A stretch of DNA of 37,845 nucleotides from Irineochytrium annulatum (Eukaryota > Chytridiomycota > Chytridiomycetes > Chytridiales > Chytridiaceae): positions 1 through 37,845 of the forward strand of contig JADGJL010000138.1 in NCBI GenBank assembly GCA_027600665.1, given 5' to 3'. The notes below the pieces were generated by a model, which did no database searches, had not been told where the DNA came from, and saw only the letters and a program-made list of their open reading frames with translations. Positions 28,898 through 37,845 of the stretch are shown one piece after another (within the stretch, counting starts at the first letter, position 1; every line of letters begins with the position of its first letter). The translations under genes were made by a program, and so were the position numbers.

Positions 28898-31800
28898 ATG
28901 CAGATTCGGCACCTGAAAAGCGTCATCGGGGCGTCCGACGCCGCGAACCGGATCACGGCCCTGGCATGGAGCGCGAACAACCAGAAGCTGGCCGTCGTCG
29001 GCGCGGACAGGGTGATCTCGCTCTTCGACGAGACCGGGGAGCGGAAGGACCGGTTCTCGACGAAGCCCGCGGACCCGAAGGCCACGAAGCCGTACTACAT
29101 CTGCGCGTTGGCCTTCTCGCCGGACTCGACGAAGCTGGCCGTGGCGCAGTCGGACTGTGTGGTGTTCGTCTACAAACTGGGGCTGGAATGGGGGGAGAAG
29201 AAGAGCATTTGCAACAAGCTCATCCAGACGGCGGAGATTACGTGCCTGACTTGGCCAAAAGAGCAACACAATGCATTGGTGTTTGGCATGACTGATGGAA
29301 AGGTACTGTTTCGGATCACTAAGCTCTTCCGTTAAAACCGCGAAGGTTCGGGTCGGCAACTTGAAGACGAACAAGGCCGCAACGCTGTATCAAACCGACA
29401 GCTGCGTCGTGTCAGCTGCCAGCAGCCAGGACGGGAACGCGATCATTACTGGGCATCTGGACGGCTCAATCAACCGCTTTTTCTTCGACGACGGTATTTC
29501 AGGCGCGTCGCAGGTGACTCGTCGCACAACCGAAACTGTCAATTAAATCGACATCAGGGGAAATTCACAGTTCATACCTGCGCTCCGATCGCGTTGGCTT
29601 GGGGTGAATCTATCGTCGCGGCCGGCAGTGATCGCGCCGTCGTCTTCTACGATAATAACGAAGGGAGGGTGTTGCAGGAGTTTGACTACTCCCGGGACGA
29701 CGATGAGGAGGAACTAACGGTAGCGGAATTCAGCCCAAGCGGGCAGAGTGTTGTGGTCGGTGGATTCAATCGGTTCGTTTGCACTCGCTTCTGCCAGTGG
29801 TGATACTGATGTGTTTTTAGGCTGCATATCTACAACTACTCGTCGTCGAGGCAGATGTGGGAGGAGGCGCCGTTGAAGACGATTGAAAATTTCTATACTA
29901 CAACTGCTCTAGCGTGGAAGCCCGACGGCTCTAGGCTGATAGGGGTAGGAAAGTCCCGCCGTTTTGTCAAACTCATCTTTGAAGGCCAACGTCACCGGCG
30001 CTGTCGAGATGTTTGATTGCTGCCTGCGTCGATCCCGCTACAAAGGAAAGTTTGAGTTCACATACGTCTCCCCAAGCCAAGTTATCGTAAAGCGCCTCTC
30101 GACGGGGTCACGGATTGTCCTGAAGTCTCACTACGGCTACGAGATCGAGAAGGTCAACATCTTTCAGGATCAGTTCCTCATCGCGAATACGCCGGAAACA
30201 CTATTGATTGGGGACTTATCGAGCTGCAAGCTGAGCGAGGTTTGGTTTTCAAATGTTTTCGGGCTACTCTGACGGTTTCGCAGATTCCGTGGACGGGAAG
30301 CGGCGAGGAGAAATTCCACTTTGATAATGCACACGTCTGCATGGTTTTTAATGCTGGCGAATTGTCTCTGGTAGAGTACGGCGTAAACGAGGTCCTTGGG
30401 TCTTGCCGGACAGAGCACATGAACCCCCATTTGATAAGGTACTGTTGCCGTATAGTTAACGACATGCTAACCATCCAAAGTGTTCGCCTGAATGAGCGGA
30501 AGAGCGATGACGACATCAAACGGATAGCGTACCTGATTGATCTTCAGACGATACACATTTTGGATCTGTGCAACGGGTCCAACCTGGCCACGATTAGCCA
30601 CGATGCGAAGATCGATTGGCTCGAGGTAACATACCATGCCATTTCGTTGTTTCCCGATGCTGAAGTACGCAGTTGTCCGGAAAGGCAAACAAGCTGCTGT
30701 TTAGGGACCGCCGCCAGCAGCTGCACCTGTACGACCTGCAGACGCAGACGCGGACCACGTTATTGCACTACTGCAGCTATGTGCAGTGGGTGCCAAACAG
30801 CGACGTCGTTGTTGCACAGAGTAGGCAAAATCTGTGCATTTGGTATTCTATCGACTCGCCTGAACGGGTCACGATGTTCCCGATTAAGGTCGGCCTTTAG
30901 TTATCCAATGGAGTCATCCTAACGTTGAACAGGGAGAGATTGAGGACATTGAGAGGGATAAGGGAAAGACGGAGGTGATTGTGGATGAGGGGGTTAATAC
31001 GGTGTCTTATACGCTGGATGAGGGGTTGATTGAGTTCGGAACCGCGTTGGATGACAAGGACTATGAACGGTAACGGGCCGTTAAAATGCTTGGACTTATT
31101 GCCTCAAAGGGCTGTGGCACTGCTGGAGACGCTGGAAATGACGCCGGAGACGGAGGCGATGTGGAAAACGTTAAGCTCTATGGCGTTGAAGGACAAGAAG
31201 ATCATAGTGGCGCAGAGATGCTTCGCCGCGCTGGGTGACGTCGCGCGAGCGAAGTTCTTGAGTGATCTGAACGATATTGCGGAGACATATCACGTCGACG
31301 AGACTGTGCGTTGCAACCATCGTTTATTCTTAATTTTAACGTTGAAAAAGGAAAGCGTCAATCACTACGCGATTCGCGCCAAGCTCGCCGTCCTCGACAA
31401 GCAGTTCAAGCTCGCGGAGTCCATCTTCCTTGAGCAGGGACGAGTAGAGGAGGCCATGGAGATGTACCAAGAGATGCATAAATGGAACCTTTCAATTAAG
31501 GTTGCGGAATCGCGAAACCACCCGGAGCTGGAGCACTTGAGGAAGAACTACTTCCAGTGGCTCATTGACTCGAGCCAGGAGGATAAGGCTGGGGAGTTGA
31601 AGGAGGAGGAGGGGGATATCGTTTCGGCGATCAATCTGTTTTTGAAAGGAGGTTGGCTTTGTTGTGTGTTAAAAGGGTTTACTAATGGGCGTAGGGATGC
31701 CTGCGAGGGCGTTCTTTTTGCTTAATCAGCATAACCTGAACAACATTGAGTTGACGGAGAGAGTGGCGGCCGCCCTTTTCAAATCAAGTCTTTACGAGAA

Positions 31801-34800
31801 GGTGAGGTTAAATACTTTTAGCGCATATTTTAAATCGATATTAGGCTGGAGAACTCTTTGAGAAGCTGGGAAGTAACGAACGCGCGCTTGACGCTTACAG
31901 GAGGGGTAAAGCCTTCCGCGCCGCTGTCGAGCTTTCCCGCATGTTCTTCCCGCATGAGATCATTAACCTAGAAGAGGTACTAAGTTGAGCTTTTTGCGTG
32001 GATACTGACCCAAATGAAGCAATGGGGTGATCACTTGGTCTCGCAGAAGCAGATGGATGCCGCGATCAACCATTATATTGAGGCCGGGAAGTCCTTCAAA
32101 GCTATTGAGGCTGCAATTGGGGCGAAGCAGGTAACGGGCTTCAAATTTATTTTTATATCTTACCTCTTTCTGCCGCATCGAAGTGGAAGAAGGCCGTTGG
32201 AATTTTGGACTGCCTGCAACCGCCCGACAGCGGGAAAGCATACTTCCTCGAGTTGGCGAAGCACTTTGCGAATGTCTCCGACCTCGCTCTCGCCGAGAAA
32301 TACTTCGTGCAAGCCGGAAAGCCACAGGAGGCCGTCGATATGTACACGAAGGCGAACAAATGGGAGAAGGCCCACGCCCTTGCGACGACGTACATGTCCC
32401 CAGAGGAAGTCGCTTTCCTGTACATCTCCCAAGCGCGCGAGATGGAGGGCCAGGCTAAGTTAAAGGAGGCCGAGAAGCTTTACTTGACAGTCGGGGAGCC
32501 GGATTTGGCGATTAATATGTACAAGAATCACAAGCATTACGATCAGATGATTCGGTTGGTTACGGCGTACCACAAGGACCTTTTGATCGAAACGCATCTG
32601 TACCTGGGGAAGACGTTGGAGACGGAGGGCAACTTTAAGTTAGCGGAGCACCATTACGTGGAGGGTAAAGATTGGAAGGCGGCCATCAATATGTACTGCG
32701 CAAATAGCTCGTATGAGGACGCATACCGGGTATGTTTTTGTATCATCGTCGTAACGTCCTCAATTAACGGCGTGTCAAGATTGCGAAAAGCTATGGTGGC
32801 CCCAACTCGGCAAAGCAAGTCGCGTACCTGTGGGCGCGATCCCTCGGCGGCGAATCGGCCGTGAAGCTATTGACAAAGTTTGGTCTGCTCGAGGCGGCGA
32901 TCGACTTCGCGACCGAAAACAATGCCTTCGACTTCGCGTTTGAGCTTAGCCGGTTTGCCGACAAGTTCAAGCTGTCGGACGTGCACTACAAGCACGCCAT
33001 GTTCCTCGAGGACAACGGCAAGTTTAAGGAGGCCGAGAATGCCTTCATCCTTGCGGGCAAACCGAAGGAGGCGATCCTGATGTATATCCACAATGAGAAT
33101 TGGGAAGCGGCGCTGTCGGTCGCGGAAACGTATGATCCGAATAGCGTCGGGGAAGTGCTGGTGGGGCAGGCAAAGGTGAACTTTGATCGAAAGGACTTTG
33201 CAACGGCGGAGGCGTTGCTGTTGAGGGCGCAGAGACCGGATCTCGCTATTAAGCTGTACAAAGAAGCGGGGAACTGGAAGGAGGCGTTACGGTTTGCGAA
33301 GGAATACCTGCCGAATAAGCTTTCGGATGTTCACGAGGAGTATGACAGGCACCTTGCCGGGCAGAACAACTCAAGTCGAAAGGATGAACTGCTCTCCACG
33401 GCGCGTTCGCTTGAACAACAGAAGGACTGGTCGCGGGCTATCGACATGTACCTCAAATTCAACGTCCCGCAAGTCACCGACCTCACTTTCCTGGAGGAAG
33501 TCTGGGAGAAAGCCGTCGGGCTGTCGATGAAGTATGTTCCCGATAGAGGACACGATGTGGTTTCCCTAGTATGCTCTCGCCTAATAGGCATCAAGAAATT
33601 CGAGCAAGCGGCAGAGTTCTACTCGAGCGCTGAGATGTACAAGGAGGCCATCGATGCGTATATCAACGGCGGGCTATTTGACAAGGCGAAAGAAGTCGTG
33701 AACCTCGCCCCGAAATATGCAGATTATGTCCAGTCTTCTTTGGTTTCGCACCTGAAGACTCAAGGGCAGGCGGATCAACTAGTGAGCGTGAATATAACAG
33801 CAGGATTGGATCTGTTCGCTCAGCGTGGAGAGTGGGACAAGTGCCTCGAGACGGCTTCCAAGCATGTGAGTTAAAACGTCATTCGGCCGAATGCTAATCC
33901 AATTAAAGGGACCGGACGTTTTGAACAAATACCTATCCATTTACATTGTGTCTTTGATTAAGGAGGCGAAGTACGAACAGGCAGTTCAATATGTTGCGAA
34001 ATATGGCATATCGGCAAATCCTGGGAACTTTGATATGTATTTAAGACTGTCGCGAGAAGTTCTCAATCGAGGTTCAATCGCGAGCTTGACGGCACTAAGA
34101 GAGATCTTATTCAAGCTGGTGAGCAACCGTATTTCATGCGCATTAGATCTAAATATCATGCGAAGGTACATGGTTCTTCATCTCAGTCGGCGCTGCCAGC
34201 GGATTTCTCGAGATTGCTATTTATTGTCCATTTGTTGACCCTACGTAATTACTGCGCCAGCAAACGGGATCTGTGGGTGTTTGCGGCAAAGCAGGCAATA
34301 TCGCTGCTGCGCTATTCCAGAGAGCTCGGACCAGACCGTGCCTTCTACGACGCGGGGACGTACGCAAAGGTACGTTGCTTCCCGAGAGTGATAGTGGTAA
34401 CCGTCTACACTTGTAGCAAGCTGGGATGAACAATATGGCGTTCGTGTGTTGGAATCGTTACCTGGATTTGAGCGACGCGATTGAAGAAGGGGATGCTTCG
34501 ATGTTGGAAAATGCCGACTTTGAGAACACGGACGTCCCATACGACATTCAGCTTCCAGAGGAAAATATGCCGGTATGTATTCGCAAATTGCAGTTGCCAC
34601 TTTTTTTTAACCATCCTCTAGGACGCAAAACGGGATGAGGTCCGAGACTGGGTGCTCCAGGTCTCGCTTGATCAAAAGATTAAGCAAGAAGTGGATACGA
34701 GGGATTGTGAGGAGTGTGGCACGAGCATCTATGACGCTTCCCTATCGTGCTACAACTGCAAGAGCGTATGTGAACCCTGCATAATCACCGGTAACTACAT

Positions 34801-34975
34801 ACGCATCGACTTTTCTAATGGTATTGCAGGCTATCCGTTGTCACGAAATAGAGTTCGCTGTGGAAACTGCACCCGGTCCGCTAACAAGGAGGACTGGAAT
34901 AAATTTACCATGGCAGAACGGGTGTGTCCGTGGTGCGGAAGTGCACAGCAGCCGGTCTTCCTGGCGGCGTCGTAG
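28898..34975 (+). CDS. IFT172: Intraflagellar transport protein IFT172
   Basis: Twenty-one exons give 1727 residues, close to the usual ~1750. Exons: 28898-29302, 29346-29513, 29558-29772, 29821-29944, 29985-30239, 30284-30438, 30481-30625, 30673-30888, 30933-31069, 31110-31305, 31351-31651, 31695-31801, 31845-31976, 32020-32130, 32184-32729, 32780-33865, 33909-34118, 34166-34369, 34417-34572, 34622-34790, 34830-34975. IFT172 is the large peripheral subunit of the IFT-B train that carries cargo along the flagellum and works at tip turnaround. Residues 1-600 form WD40 propellers ([17 protein letters not shown] near the start); about 610-1600 are TPR-like helical repeats. The C-terminus has the diagnostic [26 protein letters not shown] and NKEDWNKF blocks, plus five CxxC pairs. 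Start ATG 28898 begins with the conserved MQIRHLKS. All introns are 39-53 bp. Confidence 0.97.
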
Positions 34976-35023
34976 TAATAGCTTGCATGACTTCCTTCAC
35001 TGGAGTAAACTTGTTTTTCGCAT

Positions 35024-35029
35024 AATAAA
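35024..35029 (+). terminator. Candidate polyadenylation signal AATAAA
   Basis: A canonical AATAAA lies 49 bp past the IFT172 stop and about 85 bp before the myosin light chain start, so IFT172 transcripts probably end in this short gap. Confidence 0.5.
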
Positions 35030-35112
35030 ACTGCTGCATTTTTCACCCGAAGTTGATTTTGAGCAGACGGGTTAGAATTCAAGGTCCGAATTACAACTTT
35101 GACGCCACCACC

Positions 35113-35745
35113 ATGGTAAGGCGCGACAGCCAGATCAGCTCTGATGATGCGTGCAGGCTACCCTGAAGCCGAAGAAGAAGCGCGCGGCCCGCCAGAACTC
35201 CAATGTCTTCGCGATGTTCGACTCGGCCCAGATCGCGGAATTCAAGGAGGCCTTCTCCATGTTCGACCATGATCACGACGGGTTTGTCGACAAGGAGGAT
35301 CTCAAGGACATGCTGGCATCGCTTGGTGGGCCCATTAATTGCATTCGCACTCTTCACTGGCTAATCGATCAATGCCAGGACAAACGCCGACGGACGAGTA
35401 CATCGACGATATGCTTTCCGAGGCGCCTGGAAGCATCAACTTCACGATGTTCTTGACACTGATGGGTGAAAAGATGTCGTGTTTCGATCCAGAGCAGGAG
35501 ATCATGCAGGCGTTCGAGTGCTTTGACGAAGGGAACACTGGATTCATCAACGCCGATGTCTTACGGGAATATATGACCACTATGGGAGATCGGTTTACCG
35601 ATGACGAAGTATGTGCCATGCAGATGACAGCGAAATCGTTTACATGTATAAGGTCGACATTATGTTTAAGGGTGCCCCGGTTGATTCTTTCACTGGCAAC
35701 TTCAACTACCGCGACTTTGTGCGAGTTATTAAGCATGGGGAGTAA
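35113..35745 (+). CDS. rlc1: Myosin II regulatory light chain
   Basis: Four exons, 35113-35115, 35157-35325, 35379-35608 and 35653-35745, with introns of 41, 53 and 44 bp, give 164 residues. The first exon is only the ATG, followed directly by GTAAGG. The protein is an EF-hand light chain that wraps the second IQ motif of the myosin II neck and tunes contraction, including cytokinesis. The basic N-terminus leads into the phospho-motif [10 protein letters not shown]: Ser16 matches the classical light-chain kinase site, while the preceding Thr is Asn. EF-hand 1 ([12 protein letters not shown], residues 38-49) keeps calcium or magnesium ligands; the other EF-hands are degenerate, as is normal. 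The blocks [19 protein letters not shown] and [13 protein letters not shown] are diagnostic. The gene sits 137 bp after IFT172 on the same strand. Confidence 0.95.
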
Positions 35746-36118
35746 GCAGATGCTCTACATAGTTAAACACAAACATCCTTTAAGTTCGGAGTTAAACCAG
35801 TTAATAGTACGAGGACAGATATTCTTGCATAATGATTTATTCTTTTCGCGGCTATTATTGGATACGATTGCATAGATTAAAGAAAGCGGAAGCAAACAAA
35901 TAGAGAGCACGAGAAGTCCCCGGGAAGCCCAAGCGAAATACAGGATAAATTTGGAGACACATGATAAAAAGTAGCCAGGTATCCGGTAGACGAAATATCA
36001 TGACAAGCTCGAGCGAACTAACGAAAGCCAATACTCGACACCAGGTCCATTCCTCAAACATGTTAGCATTAGTATCGCTAAGAGAAAAGCAAATGTAAAG
36101 AACCGACGCAACGTCTCC
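35746..36118. other. Convergent intergenic region
   Basis: About 370 bp of AT-rich 3' flank between the myosin light chain and kinase stops. No exon or repeat was recognised. Confidence 0.45.
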
Positions 36119-37698
36119 TCAAAGGTTCAGCGCGTCCACAACGCTCGAATAAATATCCTTAAACACGAACGCGCTCCCCGTAAGTCTCTTAATCCTAATG
36201 CCGTGCAGCTTCAACAGCCATATCTTGCACACCTCCACCTCAAACTCCACATTGTTCTCCTCATTCCCCTCCTTCAGCGCGCAGTGCAGCATGTAGAGGT
36301 CTTCGACCCTCTCAAACCGCAGCCTCCCGTCGAACTGCCTGGACAGCAGCATCATGACCCGATGCACCTCCTGGAAAATGGCGGCCGGGTTCAGGGGCGA
36401 CGTCGTGGCGCTATTGAAGTTGTAACGGACCGCGCGGATCTCGCGTGCGGGACGGTGCATGAGGTGCCAGCCCTCGATCTCCTCCTTGGAGGGTACGACG
36501 CCGCCTTGGTTTGACGCGTCCCCAGTGAAGGCCGGCGGGTACTCGCCCGCGCCGAGGGGCGGGGCCGAGCGCGGGCCCGATGCCGGATCGGGTAGGCTTT
36601 CGGAGGAATTGGCAGAGGACGCGGGCGCCTGAACCATGGACATGCGCCGCATGACAGTCAGACCGCGGTCGTGCGCAGGTGTTGCGAAGGAGGGCGTTGG
36701 CGCGACGATCGTCGGGATGGGGCCGTTGTGAATGCTTGAGGCGACGGAGGAGCGGCGGGGTCGTCTTGAAGCCGAAACCGCACCGGACGCGGACGCGGTG
36801 TCGTTGGACGGGGAAACGGGTCGCGCGAAGGTCGGCCCGGCGGAGGTGGTGGAGAGGCGGTTGATGGCGGTGGAGGAGGTAGAGTCTGATGAGCCGGTTT
36901 GGATCATGCGGGGCTCGTCGGTGGAAGCGCGGAAATGGCCGGACCCGGAGCCGACGCTGGAGTGGTTCTGGGGTGCTAGGCCGCCGAGGAGAAGGTTGAT
37001 GGTATTGCGGCGCTTCCGGGCTGGCGGGGCGCGCCCGAGAGACGCGGTAGACGGATGCGGGTCGGGCACCGGAGTGGAAGACTGCACGGGAGCGGAGTGG
37101 GGGCCATCGGAGGCAAGCGGAGCTTCAAGGGCGAGAGGTGAGGGTCGGTTTATGTCGTTGAGGGTCATGCGTCTCGGCGGCCTGCCTCCGGCCGGGGAAG
37201 CGGACCTAGGCATAGTAGTTGGAAGCTCCGAGACCTCGTCCTCCCCGTCCTCGCGGATAACTGGCCGTTGTAGAGCATCCATTGGTGACGGACTCCTCCC
37301 CCGGCTTGGCGCCTGCATGGTGCGGAGATCGGCCGCGTTCGGTACGAGAGAAGAGGACCTCCTTCGGCCGCCGGCTCCCGGCATGACCCCCGCGGAAGAC
37401 GCGCGCCGGCCGCTAGGGCCCTTTCCAGCTCCTGGGAAGGCGCTCGCGTGGACGGCAAAGTTTTTGCCGTCGCGGGTGTGGTTGCGGATGGTGTAGACGA
37501 TGAAGTCGCTGTCGCGGGTGATGGAGGCAATACATTGGCCGACCTGGGACGGGATTGGGGGACCCATCACCTTCGGCAAGAGACGTTCGGGAGGACCGGA
37601 CTCCTCGAAGTTTACCCAAGGGTCGGCCCGTAACCCGTCCATGTCTATCCGCTCCTTCGGGTCCTTTTTCAAAATCTTTGCTAGAAGATTTCGGAGGT
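36119..37698 (-). CDS. MARK/PAR-1/KIN1-family kinase, C-terminal exon (partial)
   Basis: One exon of 526 codons (stop included) is visible; its acceptor is at 37699-37700 and the rest of the gene lies beyond the window. It opens with the last part of a kinase domain (LRNLLAKILKKDPKER, then DPWVN), as in the C-lobe end of CAMK-type kinases. The middle ~330 residues are Ser/Pro/Arg-rich and disordered. The last ~105 residues are a KA1 domain: an RAVRYNFNSATTS strand, an FQEVHRVMMLL helix, VEFEVEVCKIWLLKLHGIR and a final helix ending in VVDALNL at the very C-terminus. KA1 domains bind acidic phospholipids and restrain the kinase. MARK/PAR-1/Kin1 kinases control polarity, microtubules and the cell cortex. 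Which fungal name applies cannot be settled without the catalytic core. Confidence 0.88.
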
Positions 37699-37726
37699 CT
37701 GCGTTCCCACGTTAGCATAAAGCAAC

Positions 37727-37845
37727 AAAAAAAAAAAAAAAAAAAGCAAAAGAAAAATAGAAAAAAATTAAAAAAAAAAAAAAAAATAAAAATTAAAATT
37801 AAAAAAAAAAAAACATGCCAACAAAAAAAAAAGTGAAGAAAAAGG
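37727..37845. repeat. A-rich low-complexity tract
   Basis: The last ~120 bp are almost pure A with scattered T, G and C, reaching the window edge. On the gene strand this is a T-rich stretch just upstream of the kinase exon acceptor, so it lies in an intron longer than 145 bp, unusual among introns of 39-80 bp. It may be real low-complexity DNA or reflect a poor assembly end. Confidence 0.6.

Noticed and set aside
28649..29374. 241-codon open frame on the minus strand
   Set aside because: It is antisense to the first IFT172 exon, which has family-level conservation.
34766..34829. Earlier donor (GTATGT at 34766) for the last IFT172 intron
   Set aside because: Using it puts the last exon out of the conserved frame. 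The donor at 34791 restores the family block CIITGYPLSRN and the correct stop.
36732..37496. 254-codon open frame on the plus strand
   Set aside because: It is antisense to the low-complexity middle of the kinase gene, where shadow frames are expected.
1..37845. tRNA or rRNA genes
   Set aside because: I looked by eye for T-arm (GGTTCGA-type) boxes with matching acceptor stems and found no convincing case; a tRNAscan-SE run would settle it.

Overview
The window reads as compact nuclear DNA of a zoosporic (flagellated, chytrid-type) fungus. Coding exons are GC-rich. Introns are many and very short (about 39-80 bp, mostly 40-60) with GT..AG ends. A complete IFT172 gene implies a motile cilium, while the BCS1-like AAA ATPase, alpha-arrestin and DHA2-type MFS families have many fungal members. 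Species and lineage cannot be fixed from sequence alone. I built the gene models by following reading frames across GT..AG (one GC..AG) introns and checking codon phase at every junction.

Layout, left to right: a secreted protein cut by the left edge (1-805, -); the broken relic of another secreted-protein gene (1218-2278, +); a von Willebrand A-domain protein (2854-4476, +); a BCS1-like AAA ATPase (5425-7592, -); an intact single-exon gene that looks like a captured Ty1/copia Gag-protease (8466-10103, +); one very long gene joining two FAD monooxygenases and an MFS transporter (10435-15353, -); cytosolic-type arginyl-tRNA synthetase with a GST-like N-terminus (16216-18849, -); an ADIP/Msd1-like coiled-coil protein (19873-22360, -); a BTB protein with a C1q-like tail (22462-23558, +); an alpha-arrestin (23732-25730, +); an RluA-type pseudouridine synthase (26052-27008, -); a second, shorter BTB paralogue in opposite orientation (27362-28245, -); IFT172 (28898-34975, + , 21 exons); myosin regulatory light chain (35113-35745, +); and the C-terminal part of a MARK/PAR-1/KIN1 kinase running off the right edge (36119-37698, -) into an A-rich tract.

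The most unusual locus is the predicted 1483-residue FMO-FMO-MFS protein. All ten exons keep phase, no stop separates the three modules, and the two monooxygenase halves share three introns at matching positions and phases, so the pair arose by internal tandem duplication. The second monooxygenase has lost the Asp of its GD flavin motif, so it may be a non-catalytic partner. A model is a flavoenzyme physically tied to the exporter of its product; this is inference.

Second is the Gag-protease-like gene: an open 545-codon frame with no integrase or reverse transcriptase after it, two duplicated zinc modules, and a protease-like domain whose DSGAT-type active site reads DPAAT. This pattern fits a domesticated retroelement gene. 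Four right-hand genes (ADIP-like, IFT172, myosin light chain, MARK-type kinase) all belong to cytoskeleton or cilium biology, but most are independently promoted and the clustering may be chance.
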